A stretch of DNA of 64,000 bases from Lysobacter firmicutimachus. Lineage in GTDB: Bacteria > Pseudomonadota > Gammaproteobacteria > Xanthomonadales > Xanthomonadaceae. The notes beneath the pieces are model-generated. The model saw only the letters and a list, made by a program, of their open reading frames with translations. It was not told the origin of the DNA and ran no database searches. Shown in pieces: positions 19,906 through 28,947 of the stretch. How positions within the stretch are numbered: position 1 is the first letter of the stretch; every line of letters begins with the position of its first letter. The translations under genes were made by a program, and so were the position numbers. The stretch is from positions 1,240,001 through 1,304,000 of the forward strand of contig NZ_JBANDL010000002.1 of the NCBI RefSeq assembly GCF_037027445.1, given 5' to 3'.

Positions 19906-21021
19906 ATGTCGGGCATCACGATTGGCGTTGCGAGCGAAACCGCGGCCGGCGAGAAGCGCGTGGCGCTGACGCCGGAAACCTGCAAGAAACTGATCGCGCG
20001 CGGCGCGCGGGTCCGCGTCCAGCGCGGCGCCGGCCGCGCCTCCAGCTTTACCGACGAGGCCTATGTCCAGGCCGGCGCGGAGCTGGCCGACGACGCGGCC
20101 GCCGCGCTCGGCGAAGCCGACGTGGTGCTGTGCGTGCAGGCGCCGGAGCCGGCCCGCCTGGCGACGCTGCACGAGGGCTCGGCCGTGGTCGGGTTGCTCG
20201 CGCCGCAGGCCGATGCCGCGCGCGGCGACGCCATCGTCGCGCGCAAGCTGCTCGCGTTCCCGCTTGAGCGCTTGCCGCGCACCACCCGCGCCCAGGCGAT
20301 GGACGTGCTGAGTTCGCAGGCCGGCATGGCCGGTTACAAGGCGGTGCTGATCGCCGCCCAGTTGGCGCCGCGTTTCTTCCCGATGCTGACCACCGCCGCC
20401 GGTACGATCCGCCCGTCCAAGGTGCTGATCGTCGGCGCCGGCGTCGCCGGCCTGCAGGCGGTGGCCACCGCCAAGCGCCTCGGCGCCCAGGTCGAAGGCT
20501 TCGATGTGCGCCCGGAAACGCGCGAGCAGATCGAGTCGCTGGGCGGCAAATTCCTCGACCTCGGCGTCAGCGCCGCGGGCGAGGGCGGTTACGCGCGCCA
20601 GCTCACCGACGAGGAGCGCGCCGAGCAGCAGCGCCGGCTCGGCGAGCACCTGAAGAACATCGACGTGATCGTCTGCACCGCCGCGGTGCCAGGCCGGCCG
20701 GCGCCGAAGATCATTACCGCGGCGATGATCGCCGGGATGAAGCCGGGCAGCGTGCTGGTCGACCTGGCCGCCGAGACCGGCGGCAATTGCGAGCTGACCC
20801 GGCCCGGCGAAACCGTCGACGCCGACGGCGTGACCGTCGCCGGCCCGCTCAACCTGGCCAGCAGCGGCGCGGTCCACGCCAGCGAGATGTACGCGCGCAA
20901 CCTGCTCAACTTCGTCAGCCTGTTCGTCGACCAGGGCGCATTGAAGTACGACTGGAACGACGAGCTGCTGGCCAAGACGGTCTGGCCGCAGCCGCCGGTC
21001 GCGGCCGCGGTGGCGGCCTGA
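19906..21021 (+). CDS. pntAA: NAD(P) transhydrogenase subunit alpha, NAD-binding part
   Basis: Soluble dI domain of the proton-translocating transhydrogenase, which transfers hydride between NADH and NADP+ using the proton gradient. The 371 residues start GVASETAAGEKRVALTPE, as in PntA and alanine dehydrogenase relatives. VGAGVAGLQAVATAKRLGA is the NAD-binding Rossmann motif, and the QVEGFDVRPETREQ region follows. It lacks the membrane helices of E. coli PntA because this organism uses the three-gene form. The partner gene at 23086 is about 2 kb away, beyond an opposite-strand cassette. Confidence 0.93.
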   Translation: MSGITIGVASETAAGEKRVALTPETCKKLIARGARVRVQRGAGRASSFTDEAYVQAGAELADDAAAALGEADVVLCVQAPEPARLATLHEGSAVVGLLAPQADAARGDAIVARKLLAFPLERLPRTTRAQAMDVLSSQAGMAGYKAVLIAAQLAPRFFPMLTTAAGTIRPSKVLIVGAGVAGLQAVATAKRLGAQVEGFDVRPETREQIESLGGKFLDLGVSAAGEGGYARQLTDEERAEQQRRLGEHLKNIDVIVCTAAVPGRPAPKIITAAMIAGMKPGSVLVDLAAETGGNCELTRPGETVDADGVTVAGPLNLASSGAVHASEMYARNLLNFVSLFVDQGALKYDWNDELLAKTVWPQPPVAAAVAA

Positions 21022-21164
21022 GCCGCTGCCGCCGCGCGATTCCATCGCGGTGCGGCAAGAGCAGGGCAAGGGCGAATCCCGCCGTCGCCCCTTTTCCAGG
21101 GGGAATGGCGAAAGCGGTTGCGTCGGTGAGGTAGCCGAAGGCCGCTGCGCGGGGCGCCCGACCC

Positions 21165-21341
21165 TGTAGGAGCGGCGTAAGCCGCGACCGCCGCAGCGAG
21201 GCACGCTAGCGCTGCGGCCGCGGCCCCCCTGCACCGGGCCGGTGTGCTTTAGCCCCCGGCGCGGACGGCTGGGCTGTCTTCGGCCGAGGCGCTACCGGCT
21301 CGTTTCGTCGCTTCGATAGGCGCGGCTTACGCCGCTCCTGA
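21165..21341. repeat. REP-like pair between pntAA and the sigma cassette
   Basis: A direct copy TGTAGGAGCGGCGTAAGCCGCGACCG at 21165-21190 and an inverted copy CGCGGCTTACGCCGCTCCTGA at 21321-21341 lie in the 344-bp gap between the convergent genes pntAA and the DUF3106 gene. They could fold into a large stem and block read-through from both sides. No gene is seen in 21022-21365. Confidence 0.8.
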
Positions 21342-21365
21342 GCGGGCGTCCAGCGCTCGGCGCGC

Positions 21366-21824
21366 TCAATCGCGCGGCGCGTCGTCGCGACGCCACGGCG
21401 GCGGGTTGGCCTTGACCCAGGCGCGGCGCTGCTCCGGGGTCATGTCGCGCCATTGGTTCATCAGCGCGCGCCGGCCGGTTTCGTCGAGCACGCGCATCTT
21501 GGCGTACAGGGCGCGCATCTGCTTGCGCTGCTCCGGGTCCAGGTGCTCCCAGTGCTTGAGCCCGCGGCGCGCGTTGCTGCGCTCCCGCGGAGTCATCTGC
21601 TGCCAGCGGCGCGCATGTTGCAGCATGCGCTGGCGTTCCTCCGGCGAGCTGTTCCAGCGTTCGCGCATCGGCGCGATCAGTTGTTCGCGCTGGGCCGGGC
21701 TCAGCTGCTCCCAGGCCGGCAACGGCGCGGCCGGCGGGTCGGCGGCGAACGCCGGCGCGGCGGCCAGCAGGGCGAGGCCGGCGAGGGCGAGGCCGGCGCG
21801 GCGGAGAGGGGCGAGGCGACGCAT
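21366..21824 (-). CDS. DUF3106 family exported protein
   Basis: A 152-residue protein with a cleavable signal peptide (about residues 1-28, ending APAFA-AD). The mature part is almost entirely charged helix with a repeating pattern: WEQLSPAQREQL, NSSPEERQRM, QQMTPRERSNA, HLDPEQRKQM and DMTPEQRRAW. This five-fold heptad-like repeat is the DUF3106 signature and recalls Spy/CpxP-type periplasmic helical proteins. It ends a sigma-factor operon in which it is probably an output or sensing component; the function is not established. Confidence 0.85.
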   Translation of the reverse strand: MRRLAPLRRAGLALAGLALLAAAPAFAADPPAAPLPAWEQLSPAQREQLIAPMRERWNSSPEERQRMLQHARRWQQMTPRERSNARRGLKHWEHLDPEQRKQMRALYAKMRVLDETGRRALMNQWRDMTPEQRRAWVKANPPPWRRDDAPRD

Positions 21825-21830
21825 GGCGGG

Positions 21831-22250
21831 TTACTCCGGCTGAGTCGGCAGGGCGTCGCCATTGGACGCCAGCCACAGATAAAGATCGGGATTTTCGTCG
21901 AGCGCGGCGACCGAAGTGTCGGCGTCGTAGCCGATCGCGGGCGTTTGCTCGGCCAGGGCCGGCGCCGACGCGGTCGGGGCCGGCGGCGCGGGGCCGACGA
22001 ACTGCAGTCCCAGGGCCAGGGCGACGGCGGCGACGCTGCCGCTGGCCAAGGCCCAGCCGAGCAGTCCGCCGCGTCGCGCCCGGGCATGCGCGGTGTCGTT
22101 GCGGATGCTGCGCAGGCGGGCGCGGGTGGCCGGTTCGACCCGGTCCAGGGCCTGTCGATGCAGGGCGCGCATGGCTTCATCGAAACGCGCGTCGCGCTCG
22201 TCGCCGGCGGCGGGCGCCGGCCCGGGGCTGTTGTGTGTGTTGCGGATCAT
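21831..22250 (-). CDS. DUF3619-like single-pass protein, candidate anti-sigma factor
   Basis: A 139-residue protein. Residues 1-60 are charged and helical (DERDARFDEAMRALHRQALDR), a single membrane helix covers about 68-88 (GWALASGSVAAVALALGLQFV) and a 50-residue acidic tail faces the periplasm. This layout and its place directly behind an ECF sigma gene suggest an anti-sigma or sigma-regulating role; similarity to DUF3619 is inferred from gene order. The ATG at 22250 overlaps the sigma stop (ATGA) and has GGAGG seven bases upstream, better than the ATG at 22256. Confidence 0.7.
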   Translation of the reverse strand: MIRNTHNSPGPAPAAGDERDARFDEAMRALHRQALDRVEPATRARLRSIRNDTAHARARRGGLLGWALASGSVAAVALALGLQFVGPAPPAPTASAPALAEQTPAIGYDADTSVAALDENPDLYLWLASNGDALPTQPE

Positions 22251-22885
22251 CGCCATTCCTCCAATTGCCGCTGCAGGGCTTCGCGTGCGCGCGACAGATG
22301 GGTTTTCACCGCGCCTTCGCTGCAACCCATCGCCCGCGCGGTCGTGGCGACGTCGAGTTCTTCCAGCACGCGCAGGCTGAAGGCCTCGCGTTGGCGTCGC
22401 GGCAGCGCGGCCAGGGCCTGCGACAGCCGGGCATAGGCTTCGCGGCCGTCGTGGGCGCGCTGCGGATCGGGGCCGTCGTCGGCCCAGTCCAGCGGCGTGT
22501 CGTCTTCGCGCGCCGCCGGGGCCAGCCAGCGCAGCCGGAAGGTGCGCCGGCGCTGCAGGTCGACGATGCGGCTGCGCAGGATGCTCCAAAACAGCGGCGT
22601 CCATTCGGTGGCCGGGCGTTCGCGATAGGCCAGCATCTTCATCATCGCGTCCTGGACCGCGTCCAGCGCGTCCTCGCGATGGCGCAGGCCGAGTTCGGCG
22701 AAGCGGAACGCGCGCGCGCTCAACCCGGCCAGGAAAGCATCCAGGCTGGCCGGCGCACGGGCCGGCGCGCCCCCGGGCGGGACGGGGGCGGGCCGTTCCG
22801 GCGGGGACGGCGCAGGCTCCAGCGGCAGCGGTTCGGCGTCGACGCTCACTGGCTCCAGCATACGGGCGCCTGGCGGTTGCAGCAC
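22247..22885 (-). CDS. ECF-type RNA polymerase sigma factor
   Basis: A 212-residue sigma-70 family protein. Residues 1-45 are a proline-rich extension. Region 2 follows (AFRFAELGLRHREDALDAVQDAMMKML, then WTPLFWSILRSRIVDLQRRR), and region 4 is at about 155-210 (LPRRQREAFSLRVLEELDVATTARAMGCSEGAVKTHLSRAREAL). It heads a three-gene minus-strand operon with the DUF3619-like and DUF3106 genes. Promoter targets are unknown; by analogy with other ECF operons it may activate its own transcription. Confidence 0.9.
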   Translation of the reverse strand: MLQPPGARMLEPVSVDAEPLPLEPAPSPPERPAPVPPGGAPARAPASLDAFLAGLSARAFRFAELGLRHREDALDAVQDAMMKMLAYRERPATEWTPLFWSILRSRIVDLQRRRTFRLRWLAPAAREDDTPLDWADDGPDPQRAHDGREAYARLSQALAALPRRQREAFSLRVLEELDVATTARAMGCSEGAVKTHLSRAREALQRQLEEWR

Positions 22886-23049
22886 CTGGGCGGCTCCTCA
22901 GCGTGCCGCGCGCGGACGGCGGGCGCGACGGTGGGGGGACGGGTTCGGCATCGCGGGATCCTGGGCGACGTAATGGGCATCACATTCGGAACCGGAAACG
23001 CGCCGCCGGCTGGGCGGTTGACGAGGCTGGCGCTGTATTCAGGGCCGGT

Positions 23050-23055
23050 TATGAT
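23050..23055 (+). promoter_or_regulatory. Candidate extended -10 of pntAB
   Basis: GGTTATGAT contains a good -10 hexamer, TATGAT, 30 bp before the pntAB ATG. No clear -35 lies at normal spacing. A local promoter is expected because pntAB is cut off from pntAA by an opposite-strand operon. Confidence 0.35.
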
Positions 23056-23085
23056 GCGGAAGACATCGCATGGGGACAGGTTCGG

Positions 23086-23382
23086 ATGAACGACGGTTTC
23101 GTGGCGCTGTATATCTTCATGTTGGCCGCGATCGCCGGCCACGTGATCATCTCGCGGGTCCCGGTGATCCTGCATACCCCGCTGATGTCGGGCTCCAACT
23201 TCATCCACGGGATCGTCCTGATCGGCGCGATCATCGTGCTCGGCCACGCCGAAACCCCCCTGGAAAAGGCCATCGGCTTCGTCGCCGTGCTGCTCGGCGC
23301 CGGCAACGCCGCCGGCGGCTACGTGGTGACCGAGCGCATGCTGGAGATGTTCAAGTCGAGCAAGATGGCGGGTGGCGCATGA
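23086..23382 (+). CDS. pntAB: NAD(P) transhydrogenase subunit alpha, membrane part
   Basis: A 98-residue membrane subunit forming part of the proton channel (dII). Three hydrophobic helices are visible: ALYIFMLAAIAGHVIISRVPV, FIHGIVLIGAIIVLGHAE and AIGFVAVLLGAGNAAGGYVVTERML. It corresponds to the C-terminal helices of E. coli PntA. GGACAGG precedes the ATG at about the right distance. It lies 143 bp before pntB and about 2.06 kb after pntAA. Confidence 0.92.
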   Translation: MNDGFVALYIFMLAAIAGHVIISRVPVILHTPLMSGSNFIHGIVLIGAIIVLGHAETPLEKAIGFVAVLLGAGNAAGGYVVTERMLEMFKSSKMAGGA

Positions 23383-23524
23383 GCGGATCGTCGCTGGAGA
23401 ACGGGGCTCAGGACTCGGCTCTCGGGTCCCGCAAGAGCGCCGATGGCGCCGCAGCCACCGGGGTTGTCGGGCTCGAACGCCGAATTACGAATCCCGAATC
23501 CCGAAGCCCGACGGAGGCGAACGC

Positions 23525-24961
23525 ATGAGTGGGCTGGATATCCTGGTCAAGTCCAGCTACCTCGTCGCCGCCACCTTGTTCCTGCTGGGCCTGCAACGCA
23601 TGGCCTCGCCGGTGACCGCGCGCAGCGGCATCCGCTGGGCCGGCGCCGGCATGGTCATCGCCACCGCCGCGACCTTCCTGCTGCCCGGGCTGCACAACCT
23701 GGGGCTGATCGCGCTCGCGCTCGGCATCGGCACGATCCTGGCCTGGGTTTCGGGCAAGAAGGTGGCGATCACCGACATGCCGCAAATGGTCGCGCTGTAC
23801 AACGGCATGGGCGGCGGCTCGGCGGCGGCGATCGGCGCGGTCGAACTGCTGCGCCTGGCGGCGCGCTTGCCCGCCGATCCGCTGCAGGCGCAGCTCGAGC
23901 GCGGCGTGATCGAGATGCAGACGCCGACCGTGGCCCTGGTGCTGGCGGTGGTCGGCGCGGCGATCGGCGCGGTCTCGCTGTCGGGTTCGGTGATCGCCTG
24001 GGCCAAGCTCGACGGACGGCTCGACAAGCGCGTGGTGTTCCCCGGCCAGCAGGTGTTCAACGCCGTGGTCGCGCTGGCGATGGTCGTGCTCGGCGTGGCC
24101 GCGATCGCGACCCTCAACGTGCCGATCATCATCGCCTTTTTCGTGGTCGCGCTCGCCCTGGGCGTGCTGATGACCCTGCCGATCGGCGGCGCCGACATGC
24201 CGGTGGTGATTTCGCTGTACAACGCCTTCACCGGCCTGGCGGTGGCGTTCGAAGGCTATGTGCTCGGCAACGAGGCGCTGATCATCGCCGGCACCATGGT
24301 CGGCGCGGCCGGCATGCTGCTGACCCGGTTGATGGCCAAGGCCATGAACCGGCCGATCCGCAACGTGCTGTTCTCCAACTTCGGCGGCGGCGGCCAGGCG
24401 CAGGAAATCAGCGGTACGCAGAAGCCGATCGAGGCCGGCGACGTCGCGGCGATGATGGCCTTCGCCGAGCGCGTGGTGATCGTGCCCGGCTACGGCCTGG
24501 CGGTGGCGCAGGCCCAGCACAAGATCTGGGAACTGACCCAGAAGCTGATCGAGCGCGGGGTCAAGGTGAAGTTCGCGATCCATCCGGTCGCCGGGCGCAT
24601 GCCGGGGCATATGAACGTGCTGCTGGCCGAGGCCGGCGTGCCCTACGACCTGATCGCCGACATGGACGACATCAATCCCGAGTTCGCCAACACCGACGTA
24701 TCGTTGGTGATCGGCGCCAACGACGTGGTCAATCCGGTCGCCAAGACCGATCCGGCTTCGCCGATCTACGGCATGCCGATCCTGGACGTGGTCAATTCCA
24801 AGAACACCATCGTCATCAAGCGCGGCAAGGGCACCGGTTTCGCCGGCATCGAGAACGCCCTGTTCTATGCCGACAACACCCGCATGCTGTACGGCGACGG
24901 CGCCGAGATGGCCAGCGCGCTGGTGTCGGAGTTGAAGGCGCTGGATGGCGGCGGGCATTGA
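23525..24961 (+). CDS. pntB: NAD(P) transhydrogenase subunit beta
   Basis: A 478-residue subunit with the remaining channel helices (about residues 1-270) and the NADP-binding dIII domain (about 300-478). VIVPGYGLAVAQAQHKIWEL, GVKVKFAIHPVAGRMPGHMNVLLAEA and VSLVIGANDVVNPVAKTDPASPIYGMP are hallmark dIII sequences. KRGKGTGFAGIENALFY follows near the C-terminus. Together with pntAA and pntAB it completes the transhydrogenase. The short gap before it contains a tandem GAATCCC-type repeat near 23490. Confidence 0.96.
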   Translation: MSGLDILVKSSYLVAATLFLLGLQRMASPVTARSGIRWAGAGMVIATAATFLLPGLHNLGLIALALGIGTILAWVSGKKVAITDMPQMVALYNGMGGGSAAAIGAVELLRLAARLPADPLQAQLERGVIEMQTPTVALVLAVVGAAIGAVSLSGSVIAWAKLDGRLDKRVVFPGQQVFNAVVALAMVVLGVAAIATLNVPIIIAFFVVALALGVLMTLPIGGADMPVVISLYNAFTGLAVAFEGYVLGNEALIIAGTMVGAAGMLLTRLMAKAMNRPIRNVLFSNFGGGGQAQEISGTQKPIEAGDVAAMMAFAERVVIVPGYGLAVAQAQHKIWELTQKLIERGVKVKFAIHPVAGRMPGHMNVLLAEAGVPYDLIADMDDINPEFANTDVSLVIGANDVVNPVAKTDPASPIYGMPILDVVNSKNTIVIKRGKGTGFAGIENALFYADNTRMLYGDGAEMASALVSELKALDGGGH

Positions 24962-25007
24962 CGCCGGAGGCGATCGGCGAGCGGCGAGAAACGAGCGACG
25001 AGGATGA

Positions 25008-25038
25008 GCGACGAGCCGCGGCACTAGCGGCTCGTCGC
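25008..25038 (+). terminator. Hairpin behind pntB
   Basis: GCGACGAGCCGC (25008-25019) is perfectly complementary to GCGGCTCGTCGC (25027-25038), a 12-bp stem with a seven-base loop. There is no T-tract, so termination may be inefficient or need Rho. The next gene is on the opposite strand. Confidence 0.6.
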
Positions 25039-25153
25039 CGTTCACTCCGCACCTTATGGGTTGCAGGTTGCGTTGGCCGGCCCGCGGTACGGTCGTCCGG
25101 CAAAGAGCAGCGAGCCAGGGCGGCGACTCGTAGTCCGCGGCGTCCGCCGGCGC

Positions 25154-25660
25154 CTAGCGCCGGCCCCGCAGGCCTCGTCCGACCGCCCATGCGATCGGCC
25201 AGGCCACGCACATCACGTGCACCAGCACGCTGAGCACGATCCAGACCACGTCGTCCGGCAGGCCCTTGCCGCCCGCGCGCGACAGCGGCACGACGATGAA
25301 ATTCATCGCCACGAACAGCCACAGGCCGTACAGGGTCGAGGCGATCCACGGATGGCGGCGCATCCACGCCAGCCGGACCGCGGCGACGGCGTAGACCGCG
25401 GCCATGACCAACGCGATGAAGTAGTGCAGGAACAGGCCCAGCGCCGCGGTCGGCGCGCCGCCGGCGAGCGCGGTCTCGCGGCCGACCAGCCCCGAGGCGA
25501 CGCTGTGCAGCACGCGCTGCGCGGGGACGCCCACTGTCAGGCCCCAGTACGAGATCGCATAGGCGATATCGAGCGTGGCGGCGATCAGGCCGCCGACCAG
25601 GGTCCACAAGAGCAGATTCGACGACGGCGCGGAGCGATGCGAGCGAGAAACGTCGGTCAT
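25154..25660 (-). CDS. Small polytopic membrane protein of unknown function
   Basis: A 168-residue protein with four predicted membrane helices: about 20-42 (LLLWTLVGGLIAATLDIAYAI), 74-98 (FLHYFIALVMAAVYAVAAV), 106-128 and 140-162. The pattern resembles YagU/DUF1440-like proteins, but I cannot name it with confidence. The ATG at 25660 was chosen over a GTG ten codons upstream because MTDVSRSHRS is a more natural cytosolic N-terminus. It precedes no obvious partner; the AraC gene upstream is on the same strand 94 bp away. Confidence 0.65.
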   Translation of the reverse strand: MTDVSRSHRSAPSSNLLLWTLVGGLIAATLDIAYAISYWGLTVGVPAQRVLHSVASGLVGRETALAGGAPTAALGLFLHYFIALVMAAVYAVAAVRLAWMRRHPWIASTLYGLWLFVAMNFIVVPLSRAGGKGLPDDVVWIVLSVLVHVMCVAWPIAWAVGRGLRGRR

Positions 25661-25754
25661 GGCGAGGCTCGATAAGAGGACGGCGGCCACCGCCAGGTCG
25701 GACCGCAGTGACGGCGCCGCGCGACGGCGGCGCCCATGATGTCGGCAGGGCGGG

Positions 25755-26624
25755 TCAGGCGACCCGTGCCGTCGGTGGTTCCAGCCGCCGCGCCTGGGTC
25801 GCGGTCAGGCCGAAAGAGTTCTTGAACGCGCGGCAGAACGCGCTCTGGCTTTCGAAGCCCAGCGCCTCGGTGATCTCGCATACCGGCATGCGGGTTTCGC
25901 GGACCATGCGCCAGGCCCGGTCCGAGCGCAGCCGCGAGGCGAACTCGGTCGGGGTTTCGTCGAACACTTCGCGGTAGATCCGGATCAGATGACACGGCGA
26001 ATAGCTGGCGCAGCGGGCCAACCGGCCGAGGTCCAGACGCAGTTCGGGATGGCGCCGGATCAGGTGCTGGACCCGCAACAGGCGCAGCAGGGTCTGCTGG
26101 CGCCGGCGTTGAGTGCGGCCGCTGCAGCGCGGCAGGCGCGCCAGCAGGTCGCGCTGTTGTTCCAGCAGCAATGCGCACAGGGTGCGCAACAGCGCGCCGG
26201 CATTGCGCTCGCCGGCCGGCTCGATCCGCCGCGCCAGTCGCACCAGCAGGCGTTGCGCATCGCGCGGCGCGGCGCCCTCCCAGGGCAGCGGTTCCTCCAG
26301 CGCGGCGCCCTCGGCCGGCGCGGGCAGATGCGGGCGCCAGGCGGTCTCCGGGCCGCACAGGCACAGCCACCAGCACGGCACCCGCGCGCTGCTGCGCAGG
26401 CGGCCGTCGCGCCAGACCTGCAGGTGCCCGGGCGCCAACTCCCAGGTGCTGTCGGCGGTTTCCAGCCGCAGCGGACCGCGCAGCGGCAGCCACAGCGACA
26501 GCCAGCCGGCAGGCAGTTCCAATTGGACCGCGCGTCCCGAGGCGCGGATCAGGTGCAGGCCCGGCCGCGCGGCGGACAGGTCCAGGTGTTCGGCGAAATG
26601 GATCCGGTGGTGGTGCAGGTTCAT
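25755..26624 (-). CDS. AraC-family transcriptional regulator
   Basis: A 289-residue regulator with a cupin-like N-terminal sensor (residues about 1-110, including LELPAGWLSLWLPLRGPL) and a C-terminal AraC DNA-binding domain at about 185-283. The second helix-turn-helix region ALGFESQSAFCRAFKNSFGLTATQAR is close to consensus. It is transcribed divergently from a MocR-type regulator across a 284-bp gap. Ligand and targets are unknown. Its run of Arg/Gln around residue 170 looks like a linker. Confidence 0.87.
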   Translation of the reverse strand: MNLHHHRIHFAEHLDLSAARPGLHLIRASGRAVQLELPAGWLSLWLPLRGPLRLETADSTWELAPGHLQVWRDGRLRSSARVPCWWLCLCGPETAWRPHLPAPAEGAALEEPLPWEGAAPRDAQRLLVRLARRIEPAGERNAGALLRTLCALLLEQQRDLLARLPRCSGRTQRRRQQTLLRLLRVQHLIRRHPELRLDLGRLARCASYSPCHLIRIYREVFDETPTEFASRLRSDRAWRMVRETRMPVCEITEALGFESQSAFCRAFKNSFGLTATQARRLEPPTARVA

Positions 26625-26908
26625 GCGTCCCTCGTCCTGGTGGCGCAGCGGTGACCCGGCGATGGCTCCTACGCTAGCCAGCCGGCCCCCGCGGCTGGAG
26701 GGCCAATCAGCCCGGACTCGAAGGAGCCAATTGACGCCCGGCCAGTCGCGGCCGTTGGAGCCGCCGCCGTCGCATTGCGTTATGCGACGGGCAGGGCCGG
26801 CTTATGCAGAATTCGACCGACTGGCGGCAGTGGTCTCCCCGGCGGGACAATGGCTTGGCACTATCGGACGCTCGGACGGCCCGCGGGGGGCCAATCGGAG
26901 CCGCGCAC

Positions 26909-28354
26909 ATGTATCTGCCGCTCGACGGTCGCGGACCTTTGCACGGCCAATTGGTCCGCTCGCTCAAGGACGCGGTGCTCGGCGGGCGGTTGCCGGCCGG
27001 GCTGCGCTATCCGCCCAGCCGGCTGCTGGCGCAGCAGCTGGACCTGTCGCGCAACACCGTGCTGGCCGCCTACGAGCAATTGCGCGCCGAGGGTTTCATG
27101 CAGGCCCGGGTCGGGTCGGGCAGTTATGTGGTCATGCCGGGCGCGCCGGTGCAGCCGCGCAGCGAGCCGCCGCAGCGGGTACCGCCGCAAAGCGCCTATG
27201 CGCGCCGCTTGCGCCGCTATCACGATCATGGCGCCATGCCCGGCCGCGGCGTGCCGGGCGTGCTGCACAGCTTCCAGTACGGCGTGCCGTTCACCAATCC
27301 GCTGCTGACCTCGGCCTGGGCGCGCGCGCTGTCGCACGCGGCCGCTTACACCCCACCGAACTATCCCACCGCGCAGGGCCTACCGATGCTGCGCGCGGCG
27401 GTCTGCGAATACCTGTCGCTGCGGCGCGGAGTGCAAGCGCGGCCGGAGGACGTGATCGTGGTGACCGGCACCCAGCAGGCGGTGAGCCTGACCGCGCGGG
27501 TGCTGCTCGATGAAGGCGACGAGGTCGCGATCGAAGAGCCGCAGTATTTCGCCGTGCGCGAGGCCCTGCAGATCCACGGCGCGCGGCTGGTGCCGGTGCC
27601 GGTCGACCGCGAAGGGCTGCGCACCGACCTGTTGCCGGAGCGTCCGCCGCGGCTGATCTGCGTGACCCCGTCGCATCAGTTTCCGACCGGCGCGCTGATG
27701 TCGCTGGCGCGCCGGCGCGCGCTGCTCGACTACGCCTGCCGCCACGACTGCTGGATCTTCGAGGACGACTACGACGGCGAGTTCCGCTACGACGCGCAGC
27801 CCCACGCGGCCTTGTGCGGGCTCGACGACAGCCGGCGGGTGATCTACACCGGTACCTTCTCCAAAGTGCTGTTCCCCTCGCTGCGGCTGGGCTACATCGT
27901 CGCCCCGCCGGGCCTGCGCGACGATTTCGTCAGCGCCAAGTGGGTCGACGACTTCGGCTCGCCGGCGATCGAGCAGGCCGCGCTGGCGCATTTCCTCGCC
28001 GACGGCGGTTTCGAACGGCATCTGCGCCGCACCGCCAAGACCCTCAAGCAACGGCGCGACGCGCTGCTCGGCGCGCTGCGGCGCTCTTGCGGGGAGGCCT
28101 TGGACATCGACGATTCGAACGCCGGCATGCACCTGCTGGTGTGGCTGCGCGGGCGCAGCGCGGCGCAGGGCGATGCGTTCATCGCGTTGGCGCAGCGGCG
28201 CGGGCTGGGGCTGTATTCGATCGCGCCCTACTATTTCGATCCGCCGGACCGGGCGGGCTTGCTGCTGGGCTATGGCGCCCTGTCGGTGGCCGAAATCGAA
28301 GAGGCGGCGCGCCTGTTCGCCGCCTGCCTGGCGGAGATGGATTTCCCCGAGTGA
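26909..28354 (+). CDS. MocR/PdxR-type GntR regulator with aminotransferase domain
   Basis: A 481-residue fusion. Residues 1-75 form a GntR winged helix (LHGQLVRSLKDAVLGGRLPAG, YPPSRLLAQQLDLSRNTVLAAYEQL). Residues about 120-481 form a fold-type I aminotransferase-like domain: HQFPTG, IFEDDYDGEFRY (PLP-binding Asp) and YTGTFSKVLFPSLRLGY, which contains the PLP lysine. MocR proteins use PLP as an effector and often control pyridoxal or amino-acid metabolism genes. The ATG at 26909 has GGAG eight bases upstream; a longer form from 26804 adds an unrelated leader. No pdx genes are nearby. Confidence 0.88.
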   Translation: MYLPLDGRGPLHGQLVRSLKDAVLGGRLPAGLRYPPSRLLAQQLDLSRNTVLAAYEQLRAEGFMQARVGSGSYVVMPGAPVQPRSEPPQRVPPQSAYARRLRRYHDHGAMPGRGVPGVLHSFQYGVPFTNPLLTSAWARALSHAAAYTPPNYPTAQGLPMLRAAVCEYLSLRRGVQARPEDVIVVTGTQQAVSLTARVLLDEGDEVAIEEPQYFAVREALQIHGARLVPVPVDREGLRTDLLPERPPRLICVTPSHQFPTGALMSLARRRALLDYACRHDCWIFEDDYDGEFRYDAQPHAALCGLDDSRRVIYTGTFSKVLFPSLRLGYIVAPPGLRDDFVSAKWVDDFGSPAIEQAALAHFLADGGFERHLRRTAKTLKQRRDALLGALRRSCGEALDIDDSNAGMHLLVWLRGRSAAQGDAFIALAQRRGLGLYSIAPYYFDPPDRAGLLLGYGALSVAEIEEAARLFAACLAEMDFPE

Positions 28355-28947
28355 CGCGCCGCGGCCGTGCCGTCCATGCAGGCGCGGCGTGAGCTGCGAC
28401 CCCGGGACGCGCAGAGAACCCAACGCCGGCGCCATCGATCGAAACCCGACATCGTCGCGGGGCGGGGTAGGCGCAACGCAAGTCGCGACCGCCCTCTCGC
28501 CCGGTCGCCGCGTCTTTGTCCTGGGCCCCTTTGTAGGAGCGGCGTAAGCCGCGACCACGGGACGCGCAGAGAAATCAACGCCTTCGCTATTGATCGAAGC
28601 TCAAAACCGTAGCGCCGGCGTCTATGGACAAAAGCTCCAAGCGAAGCTCCCGTCCGCAAACGGCCGGGTCACTTTCTTTGTCCAAGGCGACAACGTCCTA
28701 CTGGATTTCCTTCGGTCAAAAAGTAGCCAAAGAAAACGCCATGGCCGTTTCGCATCAAGGGCCACTATGGGACGTAGCCTGCGCAGGGCTGCTCCGCACA
28801 GGCCCTCCCCGGTCTGTCCGAAGCGGCACCAAGCTCTTCATGGCAACGGCAACGCTGGGCACGGCGTCGTTGCTTTGGGGCAGGGGCGCAAGCCGCGACC
28901 GCGTTGCCGCGGTATCGCATCGTTAGCGCCCGCAGCCGCCAACCGCC
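28355..28947. repeat. Composite dispersed repeat, copy B
   Basis: Gene-free stretch related to 14402-15054. A REP-like unit is at 28532-28556, preceded by about 45 bp also shared with copy A (CGCCGCG...TTTGTCC...GGCCCC). The block 28629-28805 matches 14577-14720 but carries an insertion of about 26 bp at 28693-28718. The CGGCAA tract is reduced to two units near 28840. Short open frames here follow the repeat and have no family features. Confidence 0.72.
28532..28556 (+). repeat. REP-like element
   Basis: TGTAGGAGCGGCGTAAGCC followed by GCGACC, the same as the copy at 14495. About 45 bp upstream are also shared, so the two sites belong to larger composite repeats. Confidence 0.9.
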
